Below are positions 44,937-52,808 of a DNA stretch of 64,000 nt, piece by piece. Numbering within the stretch: position 1 is the first letter of the stretch; every line of letters starts with the position of its first letter. A program made the translations under genes and the position numbers. The notes under the pieces were generated by a model. It was not told where the DNA came from. It ran no database searches and worked only from the letters and a program-made list of their open reading frames with translations. Source of the stretch: Desulfatibacillum alkenivorans DSM 16219 (GTDB taxonomy: Bacteria; Desulfobacterota; Desulfobacteria; Desulfobacterales; Desulfatibacillaceae); the NCBI RefSeq assembly GCF_900142135.1, contig NZ_FQZU01000001.1, forward strand, positions 223,653 to 287,652, in the 5' to 3' direction.

Positions 44937-46667
44937 TTAACGCAGGCCGCGCCCGGTCATTATACGGTAAAGCGCCTTTTTTTCAAGGCTTTGTATGGAG
45001 GCCTTTCCCTCAGGCTTGACTTGCAGCCCCTCCAGGGCCTCCCAGCCGGGCCGATGCTCCGCGGATTCCAGCCGGACCAATCCGTCTGCGTTCAATTCCA
45101 ACGCAATGACCTCGCCTTGTTTGACGGCCCGGGTTTCCCGGCCCTCTCCTGGAATTAGCAGGGTCCATGACTCTCCTCCCGGATCGGGTGCAATGCCCGC
45201 AATGATTTTTTCATTTAAAATAAACAGGGACGGGGGGGAGGTCCAGTCTTTGGGAAATTGAAACATTTGCTCCAGCACCAGCCGCACGGACCAAGCATTG
45301 GGAATCACAAAGTCCGACGTCGTCCTTATGTTTTCCTTGATAAAAATGGTGGTCCCGTCTTCCAGATCCGGGCAAAGCTGCAGGACTTCCCCCCATAATT
45401 TTCGCTGAAATTCTGAGCCGTTAACAAAATCCTTTTGCACGGCCAGAGAAAAGCCCAGCAGTAAAGCCAGATAAACTGCGACGGCCGCGGCCGCTGCAAG
45501 TTTAAGCCTGAACATGCCGGCTGTTTCCAGAATCATCCAAACCAGCCCGGTTATGACAATGGATGCGCCGAAGGTTGCAGCCAGGTGCACACAGGTGTCG
45601 CGTCCTCCCAGGCTTGTAGGCGGCCAGCGGGTGAAGGTTAGCACGTACGCCAGGCACAGGGCGAGAGCCCCGGCTATTAACAGCCTGCCGCCCGGCGCAA
45701 GCCCCCGCGGGATTTTGAGGCTGCCTTGCATTTTCAACCCGTGTTTTTCCGACAGGGCCGAAAAGGACAGGCTTTTCAGTTCCAAAGGCAAAGGAAGCCG
45801 CCAAAGCGCCCATCCCAAACCTCCGGCAAAGATCAGTCCGGAGGCCGCCATAAAGGCGTTTGCATGGCTCAGGGCGTAGCCGGGCCGGAGGATAAAGGCT
45901 TTTAGCACGGTCAGCGGCCCGATAACCATGGAGGCCGGAACATGGCCTGCAAGCAGCCAGGGACTGTTGCTGACAAGCTCCAGCATCCTGTGCTCGTGCA
46001 TGGAGGCTCTCAGCAAAGCGTGCCCCGTCATAAGAAGCGCTACGACGGCCGCTGTGGTTGCAAGCTCCTTGAGGGTTTTGCGGTTCCAGGGCGATTTTAG
46101 CAAAGGCGCGGCGACAAAGGGGACGATGGCGGTTTCGTAGCAGATCAGGGTTCCCGCGATTAATAGGTAGGAAATCCGTTTTTTGCCGCTTAAATAGGAG
46201 TAGACGGCGGCCAGCAAAAACATGAGCGAGGCCTGAAGCGCCATGTTATGCGTCAGCATGGCGTGGGTCGTATCCGCCGGAAACAGGCAAAACGCGCATG
46301 CGCCCGCCAAAGCCGGGCCGGGCGGCGCCATTTTTAAGGCGATGACGTAAAACAGCGCGGCGTTGCCTGCGATGAACAGGAATCCGAAAAAATACACCCA
46401 GGGCAGCCCGCCCATGTGCATTCCAAGGCCGGTAAGCACGGGCATGAGCGAAAAATGCAGGGGGCGCCCCTGAGGCCAGGCTTCCCACGCCCACTTCAGG
46501 AGATAGTATATTTCGTCCCACTCGCCGTTCAGGCTCCTGCCCACATGGGAGTAATCGTCTTCAAATAATAGAAAGTCCCGAACCCAGAAGAAATGCGCAA
46601 CCCAGGCGGTGAGCGCCAGCGCAAAAACAATCAACGAAGTTCGTTTATCGGGAATCCCAAGACGCAT
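44937..46667 (-). CDS. multi-spanning membrane protein, GT-C-like
   Basis: This 576-residue protein has about ten hydrophobic segments between residues 10 and 410, and a C-terminal soluble part of about 160 residues. The first outer loop carries FEDDYSH (about 35-41), in the place where GT-C glycosyltransferases (PMT/ArnT-like) have their acidic catalytic motif. That suggests a polyprenyl-phosphate-sugar-dependent transferase acting at the outer face of the inner membrane. The soluble tail (LFILNEKIIAGI, GEVIALELNADGLVRLE) is beta-rich and unassigned. No Shine-Dalgarno is evident. It sits between two cytoplasmic GT4 genes in the operon. Confidence 0.7.
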   Translation of the reverse strand: MRLGIPDKRTSLIVFALALTAWVAHFFWVRDFLLFEDDYSHVGRSLNGEWDEIYYLLKWAWEAWPQGRPLHFSLMPVLTGLGMHMGGLPWVYFFGFLFIAGNAALFYVIALKMAPPGPALAGACAFCLFPADTTHAMLTHNMALQASLMFLLAAVYSYLSGKKRISYLLIAGTLICYETAIVPFVAAPLLKSPWNRKTLKELATTAAVVALLMTGHALLRASMHEHRMLELVSNSPWLLAGHVPASMVIGPLTVLKAFILRPGYALSHANAFMAASGLIFAGGLGWALWRLPLPLELKSLSFSALSEKHGLKMQGSLKIPRGLAPGGRLLIAGALALCLAYVLTFTRWPPTSLGGRDTCVHLAATFGASIVITGLVWMILETAGMFRLKLAAAAAVAVYLALLLGFSLAVQKDFVNGSEFQRKLWGEVLQLCPDLEDGTTIFIKENIRTTSDFVIPNAWSVRLVLEQMFQFPKDWTSPPSLFILNEKIIAGIAPDPGGESWTLLIPGEGRETRAVKQGEVIALELNADGLVRLESAEHRPGWEALEGLQVKPEGKASIQSLEKKALYRIMTGRGLR

Positions 46668-46740
46668 TGAATTTTTATAAGAAGACTATGTAAGAATATT
46701 GAATAAGGGAACCTACAGATCCGGTCCCGCCAGGGAAAGA

Positions 46741-47943
46741 TTACCTGTCGAACAAAAGCTGATCCAAAATGTGTCCGACCTTTTTACTAAGTATTTTCCA
46801 ATCAAACTTCGTCGAGACGTAATCGTAGCCTTTTCTCCGCATCAGGCCTCGTAATTCCGGCTTTTTCAGCGTGTCCCAAATGGCCGTTGCAAAGTTATCC
46901 AGTTCGGAGATGACCACATGCTTTTCATTTTCCACGTCCAGGCCGCGGCATCCAAAGGGGGTGGAAACCGTGGGAATGCCCGCCGCCATGTAATCCAGCA
47001 TTTTAATGTTTACGCCGGAGCCTTTGGACATGGGATTTACCGCCAGGTCCGCCGCCCTCCAGTAATGCTCCAGGTAATCGTCGGTCAGGATGCCTGCAAA
47101 GCTCACGTTGTCCGGCGCCTGGCTGTCGGAAAAAGCATTGGTGACCGTGCCAACAATGACAAACTGGCAGGCGGTCAGTTTGGGCGCCAGACGGTTGACG
47201 ATGAAATCCACGGCCTGGATGTTGGGCTTGTAATAGGCGCCTACAAATAAAACGACCGGCTGCCTGGCGTAGCCAAGCTCTTCTCTGGCGGCCACCCGTT
47301 CTTTAAGGGACGGCAGGGGGGGGATGTCCGTCCCGTTTTCCACAATGGATATTTTACCCGGGTCCAGCTTGTATATGTCCACAAAAGCCTGTTTGTCTTC
47401 CTCGGAGCAGGCCAGGATGACTTTGGCCCGGCGGCAGAGGTCGCCTTCCAGGGCCTTGGTTTTGTGCGTCAGAATGGGCTTGAAAAGATTGCCTTCGGCC
47501 AGGGACCGCATCAACGTGTATTCGCAGTTGTGGGCGTCGTATATTACCGGAGAGTCGGTTCTGAATTTCAGGGTGTTCCAGGACCAGGGATGGCTGCAGA
47601 CTATTGCGTCGGCCGGCTGGCTTTCCAGGGCGTCCACGTAATGCTTGGCGTTATCGATGAAAAAATAGGTGTATGGATCGAAATTAAGGTTTTTAAACAG
47701 CCGCTCGTAAATCGGGAGCCAGTACTTGTAATAGGATTCGGGCATGGAAAAGCGCTTTTCAAAGAAATCCTCGCTGGCTTCAATGCCCTTGACCAGTTCG
47801 TATTGGCCCGTATCCACGCCCACATAGATAATGTCGTACTTGTGGGTCAGGTTGGAAAACAGTCCCCAGATCCTTTTGGGCCCGCCCCACATGGGAGGAT
47901 AAAGGGGGGCTGTGTCGCTTATGAGTATTTTCTTTCGGATCAT
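46741..47943 (-). CDS. family 4 glycosyltransferase
   Basis: This 400-residue cytoplasmic or membrane-peripheral glycosyltransferase has a GT-B fold. Visible elements are ISDTAPLYPPMWGGPKRIWG at the N-terminus, VIYDAHNCEYTLMRSL, a linker VENGTDIPPLP, VVLFVGAYYKPNIQAVDFI and the donor-binding end NPMSKGSGVNIKMLDYMAAGIPTVSTPFGCRGL, where the usual E-x7-E is partly replaced by K-M-L-D-Y-M. It is the third gene of the operon, 12 bp behind the radical SAM gene. Donor and acceptor sugars are unknown. Confidence 0.9.
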   Translation of the reverse strand: MIRKKILISDTAPLYPPMWGGPKRIWGLFSNLTHKYDIIYVGVDTGQYELVKGIEASEDFFEKRFSMPESYYKYWLPIYERLFKNLNFDPYTYFFIDNAKHYVDALESQPADAIVCSHPWSWNTLKFRTDSPVIYDAHNCEYTLMRSLAEGNLFKPILTHKTKALEGDLCRRAKVILACSEEDKQAFVDIYKLDPGKISIVENGTDIPPLPSLKERVAAREELGYARQPVVLFVGAYYKPNIQAVDFIVNRLAPKLTACQFVIVGTVTNAFSDSQAPDNVSFAGILTDDYLEHYWRAADLAVNPMSKGSGVNIKMLDYMAAGIPTVSTPFGCRGLDVENEKHVVISELDNFATAIWDTLKKPELRGLMRRKGYDYVSTKFDWKILSKKVGHILDQLLFDR

Positions 47944-47955
47944 GGCGTCTGTTGG

Positions 47956-49062
47956 TTACACGTTTCCAAAAGCAACGGCGGTCTTGCCGCCCGCCGCTTT
48001 TTTTGCCTGCGGCTTGATAATTTCCAGCCTGTCCAAAAGTTCCTGGTCTTTGTCAGGGCCGTCGAAAAAATTTTCCCGATTTCGAATGATTCCGCGAATT
48101 TTTTGAAAATAAACCGAATCCACTTTAAGGCGTTCGCCCAACCGGACGAAATCCGTCATTTCTTCCAAATTGCTGCGCATGACCGTGAAGTTAATAAAAA
48201 GCTGGGGAATCTTCCCCTGTGCTCTAAGATCGGACAGAAACTCCAGATTAGCGACGATGTCGTCCCATTTTCCCGGGGGCCTGACCTTTTCATAAGTATC
48301 CTTGGCGGCAGCATCAACCGATACATTAACATAACGGAACGCATTATGCTTGATTTTTTTCCACATTTTTGAATTAAAAAGCAGACCGTTCGTGAAAAGT
48401 GCAATTTCGGGCCTGACTCTTTTGTCCTTTGAAAACAAAATCTTACGTGTGTCAGGCCGAAAAAGGGGGTCTCCTGCGCCGCACAACCCAAGCACCTTGA
48501 GGTCCGGAAGCCCGTTCACAACGTCCCCGGAGATCCTTTCCAGGACGGCCATGTTTTCGCCTTCCATGATTTCCCGCTGCTTCTCCACGGCGCAATCAAA
48601 GGGCGCGTCGTTTCTGTTTTCAGTGTAAATATTGCGAAAGGGGCCGCACATGGGGCACTTCAGGTTGCAAGCCTCCAGGTTGGACATGAGCACATAGGTG
48701 GGCGAAGCGCTCATGCGCGTGCGCCCCGCCTGAATATCCTTGATATGCCGCTCAGTCAGGACAAAGAGTTTTTTCCCGGCGCCGTCCGTGGTCAGTTCCT
48801 TCCAACCCTCGCTAACCAGTGTGGGGCAGACGCCGGGCCGGCAGACGTCCTCCCATTCCCCGGCCAGCATTTTCCGTCTGATGTATTGGGCCGCATCGCT
48901 GTTCCAGATTTCCGTCAGGCTTTGGTTCTGCACATTGCCGATATACGGAGCCTTGGCCCATTCCACGCAGCAAAAGCTGACCTCGCCTCCGGGCTGAAGC
49001 TCCATGGTGGTGAAAGGGCGGATGCATCGCACACGGTTGTTTTTGAAGCCTGGTCCCGTCAT
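47956..49062 (-). CDS. radical SAM protein with N-terminal SPASM-like region
   Basis: This 368-residue enzyme has the [4Fe-4S]/SAM motif CNLKCPMC at residues 132-139 (CxxxCxxC). Before it, residues 10-80 carry further cysteines (13, 31, 32, 74, 79) in the setting GEVSFCCVEWAKAPYIGNVQNQSLTEIWNS, which is the SPASM signature normally found after the core. The order is therefore inverted. SPASM clusters usually serve peptide or protein modification and some sugar-modifying enzymes. The gene overlaps its upstream neighbour by 4 bp and lies 12 bp before a GT4 gene. It is probably a glycan- or peptide-modifying enzyme; the substrate cannot be read from sequence. Confidence 0.85.
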   Translation of the reverse strand: MTGPGFKNNRVRCIRPFTTMELQPGGEVSFCCVEWAKAPYIGNVQNQSLTEIWNSDAAQYIRRKMLAGEWEDVCRPGVCPTLVSEGWKELTTDGAGKKLFVLTERHIKDIQAGRTRMSASPTYVLMSNLEACNLKCPMCGPFRNIYTENRNDAPFDCAVEKQREIMEGENMAVLERISGDVVNGLPDLKVLGLCGAGDPLFRPDTRKILFSKDKRVRPEIALFTNGLLFNSKMWKKIKHNAFRYVNVSVDAAAKDTYEKVRPPGKWDDIVANLEFLSDLRAQGKIPQLFINFTVMRSNLEEMTDFVRLGERLKVDSVYFQKIRGIIRNRENFFDGPDKDQELLDRLEIIKPQAKKAAGGKTAVAFGNV

Positions 49063-51233
49063 GCGTTTTGTAAAGCCTCCTCAGTGACATGGCAGCTAAG
49101 GATTCGGCATGTCCGGGTGCAGGCGGCGATTTGCTTCCTGCGCTTTTCGGCTTCCGAAGATTTCCAGATGCGTTCCGGCGCGTCGTGGAGGATGTTGCCC
49201 ACAGGCGGCAGGTTCCAGCACAGCAGCACGTCTCCGTTATTTTTGATGATGAAGTTCTTCTCTCCCGAAAGGCATTGAAACCTGCGGCAAAAATCCCGGG
49301 GATCGGCGAAGTAGCGCTTCACGGCCTCCAACTGGGCCGGGCTGTTGTCTATGGGGGCGCCGCGGAGCTTCATGGCCCGCAGTTTGTCCATGGACCGGTT
49401 TAAAGCGTCCAGATCCTTGATCCAATAGGGATTGGAGGCGAACCACTGTGGATCGTATTTATTATGGAAATTCTGGTCCAAAGCCTGAAAGCTGATAAAG
49501 TCCGCGCCGCCCTTATACACGAACTCGGCCAGGGCAGGCAGTTCCTCCACATTGGGCGCCATGACAATGGTGGCCGCGCCTATGGAGAATTCCTTGTCCC
49601 TGTATCGCCTAAGCTCCTGCAAATGCTTTAAGGCCTTTATCGCTTTGGCGAAGGTTCCGGCCTTCCCGCGCATCCGGTCGTGCACTTCCGGGTGCAGGCT
49701 GTCCAGGGAAATGTGAATGGAGTCCAGGCCCGAATCCAGCAGCTTGCGCGCTCTGGCCTTGGTGATAAGCGCGCCGTTGGACAGCAAAATCGTTTCAACG
49801 CCCATGGCCGAAGCGTAGGCCGTGAGTTCGTCATTGTCCGGCCTCAGGAGGGGCTCGCCCCCGGCGATGTCCAGACGGTACGGCCCCAGCCAGTGAAAAA
49901 CCTTGTCGATTGCCTTACGCCATTGCTCGGCGGGAAGCTCCTCTTCCCTTTCCTGAGACCAGATGCCGCACATACGGCATTTCAACTGGCAGTTGTTCGT
50001 AAACTTCATGGAGACGATCCGGGGCAGGGCAGGGGAGGGCGGGGGAGCGTTTCTGGTTCGGGGCAGGGCGGCTTTGACGCGGTCCGCAGCCTTTTGCACC
50101 GGCTTTAAGACGCACCGGTACGACAAAGACTCCCGCAGAAGCCGCAACTCCTCTTCCCTTTGGATGACCAAATCCCGGAGCCGGTCGATCTCCGCGTATA
50201 ACCGGGATTCCACGTCCTGCAAGTCCAGCCGGGCGCGCTCCTTTTGCAACTCCAACTCCCTGGCCGCCTCCTTTTGATGGAGCATGGCTTTTCGGACCAG
50301 GGCGTCCTTTTGCGGGTCCAGCGCCTGGGCGAGTTTGATAAAAACATCGTCCAGGATTCGCCCGGCCTTTTCAGGGGGATGCTCGGCCAACAACTTGCCG
50401 CAGGCCTTGGAGGCGGCCGGGATAAAAGCCCGTTGCTTTTCGGGATCGGGCTGCAAGAAAAAACCCCGGCCGGTCAGATTTTCCGCCAGTTTTTCCGGCC
50501 AGTGTTTGGCGATGAGAAGCAGGCGATTGGACTCAATCAAAAGCCTGGCCTGGCTTTCGCCGGCTATTGAGCCATGGAAAAGGTGGCGCACCCGGCTTTG
50601 AGGCTGGCAGGCCAGAGACCATCCATGGTCCCGGCATCGCACGCCAAAATCCACATCTTCCACAAACATGTTAAAGTCTTCATCCAAAAGTCCTGCTTGG
50701 TCCAGGCATTCCCGGCGGTACATGGCGCACGCCCCGCACAGGCTGTCCGCCTCCATGAGAGCGTCCCCATACTGGCCCAGGTCCGGCTCCCCCATCCCGC
50801 GGTCCGTCCAGTAAAAATCAGGGCTTTTTATGTGGCCCAAACTTTGGATCATGCCGTCAAAATAAAGCAGCTTGGGCTGCACTCCCCCCAATCGAGGATT
50901 TTGCTCCATGGCCTCAGCCAGAGGCCGCAGCCAGCCGGGATCCATTTTCACGTCATTATTGAGCAGGATCACGTAATCGCCGGAGGAGTGCTTTATCCCT
51001 GCGTTATTGGCGGCCGCATAGTTGTTGGGCTGATGATCCAGGACCTTAACGTTCGGGAAGTTCTTTTTCAGGAATTCCTGAGAGCCGTCCGTGGAGCCGT
51101 TATCCACGCAAATGACTTCCAGGGCTTCTTTGGGCCAGTCCGTTTGCGCCAGGGAGGTAAAGCAGTCTTCAAGGAATTTGAGGCCGTTATAATTGACCAC
51201 GATAATGCTTACTTGGGGCGTATTGTTTTTCAT
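49059..51233 (-). CDS. GT2 glycosyltransferase fused to radical SAM/SPASM enzyme
   Basis: The product is 724 residues, in one uninterrupted frame. Residues about 7-245 form a rhamnosyltransferase-like GT2 domain (VSIIVVNYNGLKFLEDC, VDNGSTDGS, LLNNDVKMDPG, and FVEDVDFGVRCRDHGW). Residues about 310-370 are a charged coiled coil. Residues about 404-724 are a radical SAM domain with Cys415, Cys419 and Cys422 (CQLKCRMC), AGGEPLLR and SNGALIT, ending in a SPASM cysteine set (CRRFQC, LLCWN, CTRTCRILSC). I know no characterised protein with this fusion. It is the first gene of the operon, behind a strong promoter, and could couple sugar transfer with radical modification of the same glycan or carrier. 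Confidence 0.9.
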   Translation of the reverse strand: MKNNTPQVSIIVVNYNGLKFLEDCFTSLAQTDWPKEALEVICVDNGSTDGSQEFLKKNFPNVKVLDHQPNNYAAANNAGIKHSSGDYVILLNNDVKMDPGWLRPLAEAMEQNPRLGGVQPKLLYFDGMIQSLGHIKSPDFYWTDRGMGEPDLGQYGDALMEADSLCGACAMYRRECLDQAGLLDEDFNMFVEDVDFGVRCRDHGWSLACQPQSRVRHLFHGSIAGESQARLLIESNRLLLIAKHWPEKLAENLTGRGFFLQPDPEKQRAFIPAASKACGKLLAEHPPEKAGRILDDVFIKLAQALDPQKDALVRKAMLHQKEAARELELQKERARLDLQDVESRLYAEIDRLRDLVIQREEELRLLRESLSYRCVLKPVQKAADRVKAALPRTRNAPPPSPALPRIVSMKFTNNCQLKCRMCGIWSQEREEELPAEQWRKAIDKVFHWLGPYRLDIAGGEPLLRPDNDELTAYASAMGVETILLSNGALITKARARKLLDSGLDSIHISLDSLHPEVHDRMRGKAGTFAKAIKALKHLQELRRYRDKEFSIGAATIVMAPNVEELPALAEFVYKGGADFISFQALDQNFHNKYDPQWFASNPYWIKDLDALNRSMDKLRAMKLRGAPIDNSPAQLEAVKRYFADPRDFCRRFQCLSGEKNFIIKNNGDVLLCWNLPPVGNILHDAPERIWKSSEAEKRRKQIAACTRTCRILSCHVTEEALQNA

Positions 51234-51379
51234 AGGGCGTTATCGAAGCTGCTTTTCGGGCGTAAACTGCGGGGGGAAAGGCTTAATAACGGGCGGCGCC
51301 CGGCGCGGCGAATCCTTGCGTCCTCCCGCCCCCCTCCGGAAGAGGCCTCAAGCCGCCAAAGTCTGCGCATCATTAATTA

Positions 51380-51417
51380 TTAGGAATTTTTATATTTCCT
51401 AAACGGTTGAGTGTCAA
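51380..51417 (-). promoter_or_regulatory. sigma70-like promoter with overlapping dyad for the glycan operon
   Basis: On the minus strand TTGACA (51412-51417) is exactly 17 bp from TATAAA (51389-51394). A perfect 7-bp inverted repeat, TTAGGAA (51380-51386) and TTCCTAA (51396-51402), brackets the -10 box and could be an operator. The first ATG of the operon is about 150 nt downstream. Confidence 0.75.
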
Positions 51418-51457
51418 GGCGTATAAGGGCCTTCCGAACGCCTCCCGATTATCCGCA

Positions 51458-52480
51458 TCACCGGGACTGAACCAAAAAAAAGGCTAATACGCACAAAAGA
51501 AGTATCCAGAATTCCACGGCGTACCGGGAATACTTTTTTGCCAGATCCGCCTCCCAGAATGTGTTGGGACGCACGCCCTGGGCGGCGAATGTGATCACCC
51601 CCGCCAAGTTGACGCAAATGGTGTTTGCCCCGAACAAAAGGAACGCGCCCAAGGCCTGGGGCGTATGCCCCGAGCCCAGCAGCATGCCGCAGACCGCCAG
51701 GGGCGGCAGCAAGGCCACCGCCACCATCACGCCGATCAACGCAGACGAGGTTCCCTGATTAAAGGACAATGCGCCGGCCACTCCGGCGGCCAGGGCCAGA
51801 ACCAGGTCGATAAAATCCACGGTGGTGCGTGAGGCGATTTCCCGCCCGGCGTCATCGACGTGAAGGCTAAGCCCCAGGCCGATGCTCAAAACAAAGGCCA
51901 AAGCCACTCCGGCCATGAGGGTTTTGATCGCCCGCTTGGCCAGATCGGGGTCTCCCAGGGTCGCCGCCAAAGCCAGGGACACATTAGGCCCCAATAGCGG
52001 CGCAATGACCATGGCGCCGATCACCACGGCCACGTTGTCCCGCAACAGCCCGATGGCCGCCACAAAGGATGACAGCAGCACCATGATCAAATAATTCCAA
52101 GTCAGGGCGGACACGTCCCGGGCGTCCGTATACAACTCCTGGCGATGCACCCGGCCCCGGTTTTTCTTGGCGGCAGAGGCTTTGCCCTCCTCCGCGCCGT
52201 TTCCATTCCCGGTTGCGCCGCCCGGTTTTTTGATTTCCCTGGGAAAGGCCGCCTCCACGGGCAGAATCACCATTTGAAACCGGCCGTACGATGCAAACCG
52301 CCTTTCCATGACGTCCAGCAAGGATTCCGTGGACTCCGAACTCACCAGCACATTGGCGACAAACAGGCCGTCCGGGGCGTTCTCCAGCCAAAACCGTTTG
52401 ATTCCCTGGTCCTCCAAAAGGTTTTTGGCGGCCTGCTCTTCCTGTTCAGGAATGACGATGCGTATGAGGCGTAGAGCCAT
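51458..52480 (-). CDS. TIGR00341/DUF389 membrane protein
   Basis: This 340-residue protein has an N-terminal soluble ferredoxin-like region (about 1-80), a linker rich in G, N and K (about 88-112), and a C-terminal block of seven or eight membrane helices (about 130-335) with VVIGAMVIAPLLGPNVSLALAATLGD, the hallmark of the DUF389/TIGR00341 family. The biochemical role of the family is not established. It lies upstream of the glycan operon on the same strand, but the strong promoter in between suggests separate transcription. It is divergent from the purF-like gene. Confidence 0.9.
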   Translation of the reverse strand: MALRLIRIVIPEQEEQAAKNLLEDQGIKRFWLENAPDGLFVANVLVSSESTESLLDVMERRFASYGRFQMVILPVEAAFPREIKKPGGATGNGNGAEEGKASAAKKNRGRVHRQELYTDARDVSALTWNYLIMVLLSSFVAAIGLLRDNVAVVIGAMVIAPLLGPNVSLALAATLGDPDLAKRAIKTLMAGVALAFVLSIGLGLSLHVDDAGREIASRTTVDFIDLVLALAAGVAGALSFNQGTSSALIGVMVAVALLPPLAVCGMLLGSGHTPQALGAFLLFGANTICVNLAGVITFAAQGVRPNTFWEADLAKKYSRYAVEFWILLLCVLAFFLVQSR

Positions 52481-52808
52481 ATTTTCTCCAGGTCTTCCCC
52501 TTTTTTTATCAACAAGGCGGGCGGCGGCGCCCGGCGGTCTCTTTTGCGCCGCCTTGCATGAATCCTGTCAGGACCGATTGTCATGATTCGGATGCTATGT
52601 TTAGCCGATTTTAGCCGCCGGTCAACAAAAAAAGGGGGAAAGGGCCCCGGGGCTGATTTTTCAAGGATCGGGGAAAGGGCGCCCGGGCGTTTGTTTGGGA
52701 TCTTCTCTTGCCATTTGTCCGCAAATTCTATATTAGCAAAATCAAATATTAACCGTAATATTTCATTTCTACTACATAACTGAGATCGCAAGCAGGGGGA
52801 AAGGTTTT
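52481..52808. other. divergent promoter region, no gene seen
   Basis: This 328-bp gap separates the DUF389 gene (minus) from the PurF-like gene (plus). The half nearest the plus-strand gene is AT-rich (52728-52770) with ATATTAACCGTAATAT as an imperfect dyad. No coding frame of interest is present. Confidence 0.4.
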
